From: Cellulomonas humilata
Lineage (GTDB): Bacteria > Actinomycetota > Actinomycetes > Actinomycetales > Cellulomonadaceae
Assembly (NCBI RefSeq): GCF_030814415.1
Contig: NZ_JAUSVB010000001.1
Coordinates: 496,001 to 560,000, forward strand
DNA length: 64,000 nt
Direction of reading: 5' to 3'
In this document: piece by piece, positions 1 through 10,193 of the stretch
Position numbering within the stretch: the first letter of the stretch is position 1
Layout: every line of letters begins with the position of its first letter
Made by a program: the position numbers and the translations under genes
Notes under the pieces: generated by a model
Databases searched by the model: none
What the model saw: only the letters and a program-made list of their open reading frames with translations
What the model was told of the DNA's origin: nothing

Positions 1-126
1 CGTCGTCTTGCCGGCGCCGTTGTGGCCCATGATCGCGGTCACGCCGCCGTCGGCGACCTCGATGTCGACCCCGTGCACCACGGACGTGCGCCCGTAGCCG
101 ACGTGCACCCCGGTCATCTGCAACAT
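1..126 (-). CDS. urtE: Urea ABC transporter ATP-binding protein UrtE, N-terminal fragment
   Basis: Only the first 42 codons lie in the window; the rest runs off the left edge. The translation contains an N-terminal strand, then the Walker A motif GHNGAGKTT, as in branched-chain amino acid/urea type ABC ATPases. The start overlaps the urtD stop by one base (TGATG); a second ATG at 117 is an alternative. Its place as last gene after urtA-B-C-D fits UrtE, the second ATPase of the UrtABCDE importer, which powers urea uptake at the cytoplasmic face of the membrane. LivF is the family alternative, but the neighbouring urt genes favour UrtE. Confidence 0.85.
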   Translation of the reverse strand, partial: MLQMTGVHVGYGRTSVVHGVDIEVADGGVTAIMGHNGAGKTT

Positions 127-986
127 CAGGACGCCTCCTTCGACGAGCCTCGCGCACCCGCGCCGCGGCCCAGGTACACCTCGACCACCTTCGGGTCCGC
201 CTGCACCTGCGCGACGGTCCCCTCGCTGAGCACCGACCCCTGGTGGAGCACGGTCACCGACGAGGCGAAGCTGCGCAGGAATTCCATGTCGTGCTCGACG
301 ACGACGACCGTGCGCTGCGCACCGATCCGTTGGAGCAGCAGCCCGGTCTCCTCGCGCTCGGCCTGGCTCATCCCCGCGACGGGCTCGTCGAGCAGCAGCA
401 GCCGGGCGTCCTGCACGAGCAGCATCCCGATCTCGAGCCACTGCTTCTGCCCGTGCGCCAGGACGCCGGCGGGCAGGTCGCGTGCGTGCGTCAGGCCGAC
501 CGTCTCCAGCGCCGCCTCGACGGCCTCGGGGATGCCGCTGCGCCGGCGCAGCATGACGCGCGCCTTGCGCCGCGACCCCGCCGCGATGTCGAGGTTCTGC
601 AGCACGGTGAGCTCGTCGAACACGCTGGCCGTCTGGAACGTCCGACCGACCCCCGCGCGGGCGACCTTGTGCGACGGCTTGCCCACCAGCTCGACGCCAC
701 CGAACCGGATGGACCCGGTGGCCGGCGCCAGCCCTGTGATGGCGTCGACGATCGTGGTCTTGCCGGCGCCGTTCGGGCCGATGAGGAACCGCAGGTCGCC
801 CTGCGTCACGGTGAGGTCGACGCCCGCCACGGCGACGAACCCGTCGAACACCACGCGCAGGTCCCGGATCTCCAGGTAGTCGTGCTTGAACCGGGCCTCG
901 TCGGCGGCGATCACCTGCTCGAGCGCGTCGGGGTCCAGCGACCCCTCGCCGATCAGGGGTGCGGCGGTCGTAGGAATCTCGCTCAT
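126..986 (-). CDS. urtD: Urea ABC transporter ATP-binding protein UrtD
   Basis: A 286-residue ABC ATPase. Walker A (GPNGAGKTT) is at about residues 70-78, Walker B with LLLLDEP at about 196-202, and a D-loop/H-loop region (VVEHDMEFL) follows. The signature is AHGQKQ rather than LSGGQ, a variant common in UrtD/LivG proteins. There is an extra N-terminal stretch of about 35 residues before the ATPase fold. I chose ATG 986 because it overlaps the urtC stop by four bases (ATGA), which implies translational coupling. It should pair with UrtE to hydrolyse ATP for urea import. Confidence 0.92.
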   Translation of the reverse strand: MSEIPTTAAPLIGEGSLDPDALEQVIAADEARFKHDYLEIRDLRVVFDGFVAVAGVDLTVTQGDLRFLIGPNGAGKTTIVDAITGLAPATGSIRFGGVELVGKPSHKVARAGVGRTFQTASVFDELTVLQNLDIAAGSRRKARVMLRRRSGIPEAVEAALETVGLTHARDLPAGVLAHGQKQWLEIGMLLVQDARLLLLDEPVAGMSQAEREETGLLLQRIGAQRTVVVVEHDMEFLRSFASSVTVLHQGSVLSEGTVAQVQADPKVVEVYLGRGAGARGSSKEAS

Positions 987-2074
987 GAGGCTTTCCCCGA
1001 GGTCTCGAGGGCGGGCGCCGGCTCCGGGGCCACGGGTTCCGCAGGCTCGGAGCGTCGTCGGCGGAAGAACCGGCCGATCGTCGCGAGCCCGTTGGGCAGG
1101 AACGCGACGACGAGGATGAACAGCGCGCCCTGGAAGTAGATCCAGAACGACGGGAACGACTCCGAGAGCGACGTCTCCGCCCACGACACCCCGATCGCGC
1201 CGAGCACCGGCCCGAGCAGGGTGGCCCGGCCGCCGATCGCGACGCCGACCAGGAACCCGATGGAGGGCACGACGCCGACGTCGGCCGGGGAGATGATCCC
1301 GACGATGGGCGTGAACAGGGCGCCACCGATGGCCGCGAAACAGGCGGCGATCGCGTACGCGACGGTCTTGACGATGGCGGGGTCGTAGCCGAGGAACCGG
1401 ACGCGGTTCTCCTGGTCGCGCACCGCGACGAGCAGCTCGCCGTAGCGGGAGTTCATGACGAGCCGCACGATCGCGACCATGGCGAGCAGCACGCCCGCGG
1501 CGATGAAGTAGAGCATCCGCTTGTTCACCGGGTCGGACAGCGTGAACCCGAAGAACGACTGGAACCCGTTGAGGCCGTTGGTGCCGCCGGTGACCTTCTG
1601 CTGGCCCACCAGCAGGATGGCGAACGCCGCGGCGAGCGCCTGCGACAGGATCGCGAAGTAGGCGCCACGGACCCGTCGCTTGAACACCGCGAGCCCGAGC
1701 AGGGTGGCCACGAGGGCGGGCACGACGAGGATCGCCAGGATGGTGACCACCGGGTCTCGGAACGGCTCCCACCAGCCCGGCACCGTGCCGTCGCCGTACA
1801 GCAGCATGAAGTCGGGCACCCCGCCGGGGCCGGCGTCGGACAGCTTGAGGTGCATCGCCATGATGTAGCCGCCGAGGCCGAAGAACACGCCCTGCCCGAG
1901 CACGAGCATCCCGCCGCGCCCCCACGCCAGCCCGATGCCGACCGCGACCATGGCGAGGCAGCAGAACTTGGCCAGCAGGTTGAGCCGGAAGTCGGACAGC
2001 ATCGCCGGCGCGACGCCGAAGAGCAGGAGGGCGGCGATCACGAGGCCGCCCCAGATCCGGATGCGGGGGTTCAT
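983..2074 (-). CDS. urtC: Urea ABC transporter permease UrtC
   Basis: A 363-residue polytopic membrane protein of the LivM/UrtC type, with hydrophobic helices across its length and a charged C-terminal tail. The segment around GGTNGLNGFQ and the loop with YDPAIVKTVAY match this permease family. The start ATG 2074 overlaps the urtB stop by four bases and the end overlaps urtD by four, so the genes are tightly coupled. It is expected to form the membrane channel with UrtB. Calling it urea-specific rests on the whole urtABCDE order plus the UrtA-like binding protein, not on any residue in this subunit. Confidence 0.9.
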   Translation of the reverse strand: MNPRIRIWGGLVIAALLLFGVAPAMLSDFRLNLLAKFCCLAMVAVGIGLAWGRGGMLVLGQGVFFGLGGYIMAMHLKLSDAGPGGVPDFMLLYGDGTVPGWWEPFRDPVVTILAILVVPALVATLLGLAVFKRRVRGAYFAILSQALAAAFAILLVGQQKVTGGTNGLNGFQSFFGFTLSDPVNKRMLYFIAAGVLLAMVAIVRLVMNSRYGELLVAVRDQENRVRFLGYDPAIVKTVAYAIAACFAAIGGALFTPIVGIISPADVGVVPSIGFLVGVAIGGRATLLGPVLGAIGVSWAETSLSESFPSFWIYFQGALFILVVAFLPNGLATIGRFFRRRRSEPAEPVAPEPAPALETSGKAS

Positions 2075-2955
2075 GCGAGGCTCCGGGTCCGCACCGAGAC
2101 CAGGCCCTGCGGTCTGACCTGCAGGAACGCGACGATGACGACGAAGAGCAGCACCTTGGCGATGCTCGCGGTGGTCGAGTACTCGAAGCCCGCCTGGAGC
2201 AGCCCGAGCGCGAACGCCGCGATCACCGCGCCCTTGAGCTGCCCGATGCCGCCGACGACCACGACGAGGAACGCGTCGACGATGTAGTTGGTGCCCAGCG
2301 TCGGACCGACCGACCCGAGCAGCGTGAGCGCCACGCCCGCGACGCCGGCCACGCCGGAGCCGACGAAGAACGTGAGCCGGTCGGTGGCACGCGTCGAGAT
2401 GCCCGACGTCTCGGCCAGGTCCCGGTTCTGCACGGTGGCCCGGATGCGCCGGCCGAGCGGGCTGAGCTTGAGCAGGAGGGAGAGCGCCAGCACGCACAGG
2501 AGCGCGAGCGCGAGGATGAACAGCCGCGTCTTGGGGATCCCGACGCCGAGGATCTGCACCGCACCGGACAGGAATGCAGGGGCGCGGACGTCGACGTTGG
2601 GGGCACCGAACACGTCGCGGGCCAGCTGCTGCAGCACGAGGGCGACGCCGAAGGTCACCAGCAGCGTGTCCAGCGGCCGCTTGTACATCCGCGAGATGAG
2701 CGTGATCTCGAGCAGCAGCCCGAGCAGTCCGCCGACCAGGAACCCGATGACGAGCGAGACCAGCAGCGAGACGCCCGCGTCGGCGATCACGCCCTGGACC
2801 ACGAACGCCGTGTACGCGCCGGCCATCATGAACTCGCCGTGCGCCATGTTGATGACGCCCATCTGACCGAACGTCAGCGCCAGCCCGAGCGCCGCGAGCA
2901 GCAGCACCGACCCCAGGCTGAGGCCCGCGAAGAGCTGTGAGACGAGGGCGTCCAT
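2071..2955 (-). CDS. urtB: Urea ABC transporter permease UrtB
   Basis: A 294-residue membrane protein of the LivH/UrtB type with about eight hydrophobic segments. The motifs FGQMGVINMAHGEFMMAGAY near the N-terminus and GGIGQLKGAV near residue 240 are typical of branched-chain/urea permeases. The N-terminus starts directly with the first membrane segment, and the stop overlaps urtC by four bases. It is separated from urtA by a 74-bp gap containing a strong hairpin, so it may be expressed at a lower level than the binding protein. Confidence 0.92.
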   Translation of the reverse strand: MDALVSQLFAGLSLGSVLLLAALGLALTFGQMGVINMAHGEFMMAGAYTAFVVQGVIADAGVSLLVSLVIGFLVGGLLGLLLEITLISRMYKRPLDTLLVTFGVALVLQQLARDVFGAPNVDVRAPAFLSGAVQILGVGIPKTRLFILALALLCVLALSLLLKLSPLGRRIRATVQNRDLAETSGISTRATDRLTFFVGSGVAGVAGVALTLLGSVGPTLGTNYIVDAFLVVVVGGIGQLKGAVIAAFALGLLQAGFEYSTTASIAKVLLFVVIVAFLQVRPQGLVSVRTRSLA

Positions 2956-2980
2956 CCGACCCGTCCTTCCTGGATGAGGG

Positions 2981-3017
2981 GCGGTGGCCCGGCGTCACAG
3001 AGCCGCCGGGCCACCGC
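2981..3017. promoter_or_regulatory. Hairpin between urtA and urtB
   Basis: A perfect 13-bp inverted repeat (2981-2993 with 3005-3017) with an 11-nt loop lies between the urtA stop and the urtB start. There is no clear U-tract on the minus strand after it. Such hairpins between a binding-protein gene and its transporter genes often cause partial termination or protect the upstream message, giving excess binding protein. That role here is inference. Confidence 0.6.
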
Positions 3018-3029
3018 GTCAGGGGTGGG

Positions 3030-4289
3030 TCAGGACAGGCCCTCGGCCCAGTCGTAGCCCTCGAGGAACGGGTCCGGCTCGATGGGACCGTCCGACGACC
3101 ACTCGGTGTAGATGAGCCCGTCGGGGCCGATCTTGCCGATGAGCGCGGTCTTGGCGATGTGGTGGTTGTCGCCGTTCACGGTGACGGTGCCCTCGGGTGC
3201 CTCGAACGTCGTGCCGCCGGCTGCCTCCTGGACCGCCGCGACGTCGAACGACTCGGCCTTCTCGACCATCAGCTTCCAGAGGTAGAGCGACGTGTACGCG
3301 GCCTCCATCGGGTCCGACGTCACGCGGTCGTCGCCGAACTTGGCCTTGAACGCCTCGACGAACGTGGCGTTCGCGGGGCTGTCGACCGTCTGGTAGTAGT
3401 TCCAGGCCGTGAGCTGGCCGACGATGTTGTCGATGCCGATGCCACCGACCTCCTCCTCGGCGATGGACACCGAGACGACGGGCAGGGTGTCCGCGGCCAG
3501 GCCGACGTTCTTGTACTCCTTGAAGAACGCGACGTTGGAGTCACCGTTGAGGGTGTTGAACACCGCGTCGGCGCCGGAGCCCTTGAGCTTGTTCACGATC
3601 GTCGCGAAGTCGGTGTGGCCCAGCGGGGCGTACTCCTCGCCGACGATCTCGACGTCGTTGGCGCCGGCCCAGGCGACGATCTCCTTGTTGGCCGTGCGCG
3701 GGAAGACGTAGTCGGAGCCGACCAGGAAGATCTTCGACTTCCCCTGCTCCTTGAGGTAGTCCATGCCGGGCAGGATCTGCTGGTTGGTCGTCGCGCCCGT
3801 GTAGAAGATGTTCGGCGACGCCTCCAGGCCCTCGTACTGGACCGGGTAGAAGAGCAGGGAGTCCTTCGCCTCGAAGACGGGGAGCATCGCCTTGCGCGAC
3901 GAGGACGTCCAGCCGCCGAACACCGCGGCGACGCAGTCGGACGAGATGAGCTTCTCGGCCTTCTCCGCGAACACGGTGGGCTCGGAGGCGCCGTCCTCCG
4001 CGACGATCTCGAGCTGCTTGCCCAGGACCCCGCCGTCGGCGTTGATCTCCTCGGCGGCCAGGTCGAGGGAGTCCCGGACCGTCTGCTCGGAGATGGCCAT
4101 GGTGCCGGACAGGGAGTTGAGGAAGCCGATCTTGACGGTGTCGCCGGACGTGTCGACGCACGATGCCGACGATGCCGACGAGGCGTCAGCCGGGTCGTCG
4201 GAGGTGCGGGCGCCACATCCCGCGACACCGAGGACGACGGCCAGGGCGGCCGCCGGGAGGGCAAGAGCGCGCGTGCTAGATCTGGTCAA
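3030..4289 (-). CDS. urtA: Urea ABC transporter substrate-binding protein UrtA (lipoprotein)
   Basis: A 419-residue periplasmic-binding protein of the type 1 (Leu/Ile/Val-like) fold. An N-terminal hydrophobic segment ends in a lipobox, GVAGC with Cys25, so the mature protein should be lipid-anchored outside the membrane. The mature domain begins with KIGFLNSLSGTMAISE and includes QYEGLEASPNIFYTGA, which resemble UrtA/AmiC-type urea or amide receptors. The reading frame extends upstream, but the TTG at 4289 is chosen because it has an AAAGG ribosome site eight bases away and places the signal peptide correctly. It should capture urea for UrtBCDE. A short-chain amide ligand is the main alternative. 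Confidence 0.88.
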   Translation of the reverse strand: MTRSSTRALALPAAALAVVLGVAGCGARTSDDPADASSASSASCVDTSGDTVKIGFLNSLSGTMAISEQTVRDSLDLAAEEINADGGVLGKQLEIVAEDGASEPTVFAEKAEKLISSDCVAAVFGGWTSSSRKAMLPVFEAKDSLLFYPVQYEGLEASPNIFYTGATTNQQILPGMDYLKEQGKSKIFLVGSDYVFPRTANKEIVAWAGANDVEIVGEEYAPLGHTDFATIVNKLKGSGADAVFNTLNGDSNVAFFKEYKNVGLAADTLPVVSVSIAEEEVGGIGIDNIVGQLTAWNYYQTVDSPANATFVEAFKAKFGDDRVTSDPMEAAYTSLYLWKLMVEKAESFDVAAVQEAAGGTTFEAPEGTVTVNGDNHHIAKTALIGKIGPDGLIYTEWSSDGPIEPDPFLEGYDWAEGLS

Positions 4290-4514
4290 CGGAGGGGCCT
4301 TTCGCTGAGACGAGCTGTGGGGCGGATCCGGACGTCGGGCCGGGAAAGCCCACGACACCGCGCTGTGTCCCGTGCTGTATACATCCCTGTGCCCATGGGT
4401 GATGAACCTAGGGACGGGGTGTTTCCGGCAGCGACCGGCCCGCGTAAACGGTCTGTTTCGGGTCGGGCTCAGTTCCGTCACAAGTCGAGTCACAGCGGCG
4501 GATACTCTCGAGAG
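4290..4514. promoter_or_regulatory. Divergent promoter region urtA / aminotransferase
   Basis: This 225-bp interval separates two divergent genes. On the minus strand a TATACA hexamer (4381-4376) is a candidate -10 box for urtA. On the plus strand TACTCT (4503-4508) sits six bases before the aminotransferase ATG and would give a leaderless transcript. An imperfect inverted motif GTAAACGGTCTGTTTC (4444-4459) could be a regulator site. Nitrogen regulation by GlnR is plausible for a urea operon, but the motif does not fit the GlnR consensus well. Confidence 0.4.
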
Positions 4515-5741
4515 ATGCCGCTGCGCCGTCCGCTGGACCAGTCGTCGAAGCTCAAGAACGTGCTCTACGAGATCCGCGGGTCCGCCCTCGACGAGGTGGT
4601 CCGCCTCGAGGCCGAGGGCCACACGATCCTGCGGCTGAACACCGGCAACCCCGCCGCGTTCGGGTTCGAGGCCCCCCACCAGATCGTGCGCGACGTCATC
4701 GCCGCCATCCCCCACGCGCACGGGTACACCGACTCCCGCGGCATCCTGTCCGCCCGCCGCGCGGTGGTCACCCGGTACGAGACCGAGCCCGGCTTCCCGG
4801 AGATCGACGTCGACGACGTCTACCTGGGCAACGGCGTCTCCGAGCTGATCACGATGGTCATGCAGGCGCTTCTCGACGAGGGCGACGAGGTGCTCATCCC
4901 CTCGCCGGACTACCCCCTGTGGACTGCGATGACGTCCCTGTCCGACGGCGTTCCCGTGCACTACCGCTGCGACGAGTCCGCCGGCTGGGAACCGGACCTG
5001 GAGCACATCCGGTCACTGGTCACGCCGCGGACCAAGGCCATCGTCGTCATCAACCCGAACAACCCCACGGGCGCCGTCTACTCGCGCGAGGTGCTCGAGG
5101 GGATCGCCGCGATCGCCCGCGAGCACAGCCTCCTGGTGCTCTCCGACGAGATCTACGACCGCATCCTGTTCGACGGCGCGCAGCACATCCCCATGGCCTC
5201 GGTCGCCCCCGACCTGCTCTGCCTCACGTTCAACGGCCTCTCCAAGACCTACCGCGTGGCCGGCTACCGCTCCGGCTGGCTCGTCATCACCGGCCCCCGG
5301 GAGCACGCGACCGGCTTCCTCGAGGGCATCACCCTGCTGGCGTCCACCCGCCTGTGCCCCAACGTCCCCGCGCAGCACGCGGTCCAGGCCGCCCTCGGCG
5401 GCATCCAGAGCATCGAGGCACTGATCGCCCCGGGCGGCCGGCTGCACGAGCAGCGGGACGTCGCCTACCGCGGGCTGACCTCGATCCCCGGCGTCGACTG
5501 CGTCCGCCCGGACGGCGCCCTCTACCTGTTCCCCCGGCTGGACCCCGACGTGCACGAGATCCGCGACGACGCCCGACTGGTCTACGACCTGCTGGTCAGC
5601 GAGCACATCCTGCTGGTCCAGGGCACGGGCTTCCACTGGCCCACCCCGGACCACCTGCGCATCGTCACGCTCCCGGAGGCCCGCGTCCTGGCCGAGGCGA
5701 TCGAACGCATGGGCAACTTCCTGTCCAGCTACCGCCAGTAG
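4515..5741 (+). CDS. alaA: Alanine-type aminotransferase (class I/II, AlaA-like)
   Basis: A 408-residue fold-type I PLP aminotransferase of about the same length as E. coli AlaA. Visible motifs are the substrate/cofactor loop GNGVSELI (about 105-112), NPNNPTG (180-186), DEIY with Asp211 that contacts the pyridine nitrogen, and the Schiff-base lysine Lys244 in GLSKTYRVAGYRSGW. A C-terminal arginine in HLRIVTLP should bind the substrate carboxylate. The expected reaction is glutamate + pyruvate to alanine + 2-oxoglutarate in the cytosol. The frame is open far upstream, but ATG 4515 precedes the conserved start and has a TACTCT hexamer six bases upstream, suggesting a leaderless message. Exact amino-donor preference cannot be read from sequence. 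Confidence 0.88.
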   Translation: MPLRRPLDQSSKLKNVLYEIRGSALDEVVRLEAEGHTILRLNTGNPAAFGFEAPHQIVRDVIAAIPHAHGYTDSRGILSARRAVVTRYETEPGFPEIDVDDVYLGNGVSELITMVMQALLDEGDEVLIPSPDYPLWTAMTSLSDGVPVHYRCDESAGWEPDLEHIRSLVTPRTKAIVVINPNNPTGAVYSREVLEGIAAIAREHSLLVLSDEIYDRILFDGAQHIPMASVAPDLLCLTFNGLSKTYRVAGYRSGWLVITGPREHATGFLEGITLLASTRLCPNVPAQHAVQAALGGIQSIEALIAPGGRLHEQRDVAYRGLTSIPGVDCVRPDGALYLFPRLDPDVHEIRDDARLVYDLLVSEHILLVQGTGFHWPTPDHLRIVTLPEARVLAEAIERMGNFLSSYRQ

Positions 5742-5749
5742 ACAGCGAA

Positions 5750-5779
5750 CGGGCCGGTCACCCGAAGGTGACCGGCCCG
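5750..5779. terminator. Bidirectional hairpin between aminotransferase and groEL
   Basis: A 13-bp perfect stem (5750-5762 with 5767-5779) with a CGAA tetraloop lies between two converging genes. It has no long T-run, as is usual in high-GC actinomycetes. It probably stops transcription from both sides. Confidence 0.75.
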
Positions 5780-5817
5780 CTCGACCGTTCAGTAAGGCTC
5801 AGCGCATCGGCTGCGGA

Positions 5818-7503
<1,686 letters not shown>

Positions 7504-7558
7504 TCACCCGCGGTCTTGTCCCGCGTGCGACGGCCCTCACCGGACGGCCGGGATGATT

Positions 7559-7585
7559 CTGTCACTCTCCACCGGAGAGTGCTAA
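7559..7585. promoter_or_regulatory. CIRCE operator (HrcA site), copy proximal to groEL
   Basis: The right half GAGTGCTAA (7577-7585) is a perfect CIRCE half-site; nine bases to its left is CTGTCACTC (7559-7567), which matches six of nine positions of TTAGCACTC. The 9-N9-9 geometry is the established HrcA operator layout. It lies about 115 bp upstream of the groEL start codon. Confidence 0.75.
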
Positions 7586-7594
7586 GTCCAATGG

Positions 7595-7621
7595 TTAGCA
7601 CTCGACCCCCGAGAGTGCAAG
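7595..7621. promoter_or_regulatory. CIRCE operator (HrcA site), copy distal to groEL
   Basis: TTAGCACTC (7595-7603) is a perfect left half; after nine bases GAGTGCAAG (7613-7621) matches seven of nine positions of the right half. On the groEL strand its distal edge reads TTGCAC, with TAACCA 17 bases downstream, so the operator could overlap the promoter. It is nine bases away from the first CIRCE copy, placing the two operators in phase on the helix within about six turns. Confidence 0.85.
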
Positions 7622-7753
7622 CAGCGTTCGCCGAGAGCACGCGGTCGACGGGCCCGCGCACGAGCACGTCGGGAGCCCCGCACGAGCGTGATCAGGCCCT
7701 GCGCACGCGTGAAGCGGCCCCGGGCGCCCCCACGACGCGACTATCGTGCGCGT

Positions 7754-9244
7754 GTGCACGATCACGACGAGGACGTCGAGAGCCGCGGCCGACTCGCCGC
7801 GGCTCCCGTCGTGCGCGCGCACCGGACCCGCCACGCGCACCGCCGCCGTCGCGCGGGCGGGCTCGTCGCGACGGCGCTCGTCGCCTCGGGGACCACCCTG
7901 CTCGTCGCCACCGTGCCCACGGGGGCCCTCGCCACCGACGCCCCCGCTGCGCCGGTCGTCGTCGCCGAACCGGCTGCCCCCGCGTACGCGACCATCCCGC
8001 TGTACCTCGAGGGCCTCACCACGATGCCCGGGGGGCGGCGGGTCCCGCTCGCGGTCGGCACCGACGCGACGTTCCTGGCCGGCACGCACGTCGTCGACCC
8101 GGCGGCCTCGACCCTCGCGCGCGTGGTCGCGGGGTCCGCGGTGGACGAGCGCGGCGCGACCGTGAGCGCCGCCGCCTCCGTCGCGATCCGGCAGCGGGCC
8201 TGGCTCGCCGCGGGCACCGTGCCGGGCGCGGGCGGACCGTACGAGGACATGGCCCGGGCCGCCCTGCTCGACCTGCACGCGCTCCAGCTCCCCGACGGTG
8301 CCGCGGTGGCGGCCTGGTCGGAGAAGTGGCGGTACGTGTGGCCGCGCGACGCGTCGTTCGTCGCGGTCGCCCTGGCACGCACCGGGCACGTCGACGACGC
8401 CCTCGACATCCTCGGCTTCCTCGACCGGGTGCAGGCGACCGACGGCTCGTTCCAGGCGCGGTACCTCCCCGACGGCTCCGGGCCACCGGACGAGCGCGGC
8501 GTGCAGACCGACGGCACGGGCTGGGCGCTGTGGGCGTCCGGGCTCGTGCTCGAGGAGATCGCCGACCCCGACGAGCGCGCCGAGGCCGCGGAGCAGCTCC
8601 TGCCCCTGGTGCAGCGGTCCGCCCGGCGCGCGATCGCGCTGGTCGCGCTCGACGGTCTGCCGCCGGCGTCGCCCGACTACTGGGAGGTGCCCGAGGACAC
8701 GCTGACCCTGGGCACGGTCGCCCCCCTGGTTGCGGGGCTGCAGCAGGCCTCGGTCGTCCTGGACCTCGCCGGCGACGACGCGCTGGCGCGGTCGGCGTTC
8801 GACGCCTCGATCCGCTCCAAGGTCGCCACCATCCGCGCGTTCGGCGCCACCGGGTTCGCGCGGTACGCGAGCGGGGGGCACGCGGACGCCGCCAGCGCCT
8901 TCCTGATGCCGCCGTTCCTGACCAGTGCCGTCCCCGGGGTGGAGAAGGCGTGGCGGGCGTCGGCGACGGCCATGGTGCGGCCGGCCAACGGCCTCGCGCC
9001 CGGCGCGGGGTGGCGCGACGACGGCGTCTCGTGGACCCCGCAGACGTCGCTCTACGCGTGGGTGGCGGCGGAGAGTGGTGACTCCGAGCTCGCCGACGGG
9101 TGGCTCTCGTTCCTCGACACCCATCGCACCCCGTCGGGGTCGCTGCCCGAGAAGGTGCTCGCCGACGGCTCCCCCGCCGCCGTGGCGCCGCTCGGCTGGA
9201 GCGCGGCGTGCGTGCTGCTCGCGCTGGAGGCCCTCGACGGCTGA
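7754..9244 (+). CDS. Secreted GH15-like glucoamylase/glucanotransferase-fold protein
   Basis: A 496-residue protein with a long basic N-terminus and a hydrophobic segment (about 35-60), then an Ala/Pro-rich linker, suggesting export. The remainder is an alpha-helical toroid of glycoside hydrolase 15 type: YVWPRDA (194-200), DGTGWALW (about 253-260), and YWEVPED with Glu311 at the place of the general acid. Near the end LPEK with Glu466 matches the second catalytic Glu region. The usual N-terminal beta-sandwich domain of bacterial GH15 is missing. GTG 7754 is chosen because TATCGT lies six bases upstream (leaderless pattern); an in-frame ATG at 7688 is less likely. Substrate is unknown; alpha-glucans are the family default. 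Confidence 0.72.
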   Translation: MHDHDEDVESRGRLAAAPVVRAHRTRHAHRRRRAGGLVATALVASGTTLLVATVPTGALATDAPAAPVVVAEPAAPAYATIPLYLEGLTTMPGGRRVPLAVGTDATFLAGTHVVDPAASTLARVVAGSAVDERGATVSAAASVAIRQRAWLAAGTVPGAGGPYEDMARAALLDLHALQLPDGAAVAAWSEKWRYVWPRDASFVAVALARTGHVDDALDILGFLDRVQATDGSFQARYLPDGSGPPDERGVQTDGTGWALWASGLVLEEIADPDERAEAAEQLLPLVQRSARRAIALVALDGLPPASPDYWEVPEDTLTLGTVAPLVAGLQQASVVLDLAGDDALARSAFDASIRSKVATIRAFGATGFARYASGGHADAASAFLMPPFLTSAVPGVEKAWRASATAMVRPANGLAPGAGWRDDGVSWTPQTSLYAWVAAESGDSELADGWLSFLDTHRTPSGSLPEKVLADGSPAAVAPLGWSAACVLLALEALDG

Positions 9245-9251
9245 CACGCCG

Positions 9252-9282
9252 ACGGGCCGCACACCCGGGGTGCACGGCCCGT
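9252..9282. terminator. Bidirectional hairpin after GH15-like gene / cold-shock gene
   Basis: ACGGGCCG (from 9252) pairs with CGGCCCGT (to 9282), with additional pairing of GCAC/GTGC inside. It separates two convergent genes, so it probably terminates both. Confidence 0.6.
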
Positions 9283-9294
9283 ACGGACGACGGG

Positions 9295-9498
9295 TCAGAT
9301 GGCGCGGACCTGCTCGGCCTGGGGTCCCTTGGTGCCCTGGCCGACCTCGAACTCGACGTCCTGGCCTTCGTCGAGGGACCGGTAGCCGTCCGACTGGATG
9401 GCGCTGAAATGCACGAAGAGGTCCTGGCCTCCCCCGACCGGGGTGATGAAGCCGTACCCCTTCTCCGCGTTGAACCACTTCACGATGCCCTGAGCCAT
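9295..9498 (-). CDS. cspA: Cold-shock protein (CspA family)
   Basis: A 67-residue single CSD protein. RNP1 (KGYGFI) and RNP2 (LFVHF) RNA-binding motifs are both present, with [12 protein letters not shown] near the C-terminus as in actinobacterial CspA. ATG 9498 gives the canonical [10 protein letters not shown] start, with GAGGAG a few bases upstream; an in-frame GTG two codons earlier is less well placed. These proteins bind single-stranded nucleic acid and loosen mRNA structure. Whether this copy is cold-induced or constitutive cannot be told here. Confidence 0.96.
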   Translation of the reverse strand: MAQGIVKWFNAEKGYGFITPVGGGQDLFVHFSAIQSDGYRSLDEGQDVEFEVGQGTKGPQAEQVRAI

Positions 9499-9602
9499 GC
9501 GCACTCCTCGACGTCCGGTGCCGAGCGCTCCGCCGGCGCCCGGTGCGCGAGAGCCTAGTGGCCGCGTTCGGGCTCCGACCAGGGCCGATACGGCTCGATG
9601 CG

Positions 9603-10193
9603 TCAGGCGTCCGGGTCGCTGACGAGCAGCACCGTGACGCCCGCCTCGGGGGCCGCCTGCAGGACCACCTCGGTCAGACCGAGGGTCTGGGCGACGAGGT
9701 CAGCCGTCGGCCGCAGGTCCTCCGACGTGTAGTACACGGTCGAGTCGTCGACGGTCGGCTCGGCGTTGCCGGTGGTCACCGCCGTGAACCCGGCTGCGGT
9801 GAGCTTGGTCGCCTGCGTCCCCGCGAGACCACCGATGCTGGCCGCGTTGAGCACCTCGACCGGCGTGGTCAGCACGGGGGCGGGAGCGGCGGGCTCCTCG
9901 ACGGGCGCCGTCTCGGTGTCCGTCGGGGCCTCGCCCTCGGTCGCGGTGTCCGTCGGGGTGTCGTCCTGCGCGTCGGGCGAGCTCGAGCTGCCCGGCAGCG
10001 AGGGGAGGTTGCCGTCGCGTGCCGCGAAGTTCACCAGGGCGAACGCGAGCACCGGCAGGAGCGCCAGGACGACGAGGAACTTCCACCACCTGCTCCACGC
10101 GGACCGGGGTGCGCGATGCACCCCGCGGGGGACGTCGGGGTTCGACGGGACATCGAACTCGTCCTCGGGGTAGGAGTACTCCGCCTTGCTCAC
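9603..10193 (-). CDS. Membrane-anchored LytR_C domain protein
   Basis: A 196-residue protein with a cytoplasmic N-terminus, a single membrane helix at about 37-56, an acidic Thr/Glu/Pro-rich spacer, and a C-terminal LytR_C (LytR/CpsA/Psr C-terminal) domain from about 110, recognisable by [20 protein letters not shown]. It has no LCP catalytic domain. The order with a downstream cold-shock gene and an upstream DUF3263 gene is, from memory, common in actinobacteria. A cell-envelope role is likely but the biochemical function of stand-alone LytR_C proteins is not established. Confidence 0.85.
   Translation of the reverse strand: MSKAEYSYPEDEFDVPSNPDVPRGVHRAPRSAWSRWWKFLVVLALLPVLAFALVNFAARDGNLPSLPGSSSSPDAQDDTPTDTATEGEAPTDTETAPVEEPAAPAPVLTTPVEVLNAASIGGLAGTQATKLTAAGFTAVTTGNAEPTVDDSTVYYTSEDLRPTADLVAQTLGLTEVVLQAAPEAGVTVLLVSDPDA

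Noticed and set aside
4444..4459. GlnR box upstream of urtA
   Set aside because: GTAAACGGTCTGTTTC is an inverted motif, whereas GlnR sites are GTnAC/GAAAC direct elements with six-base spacing; the match is too poor.
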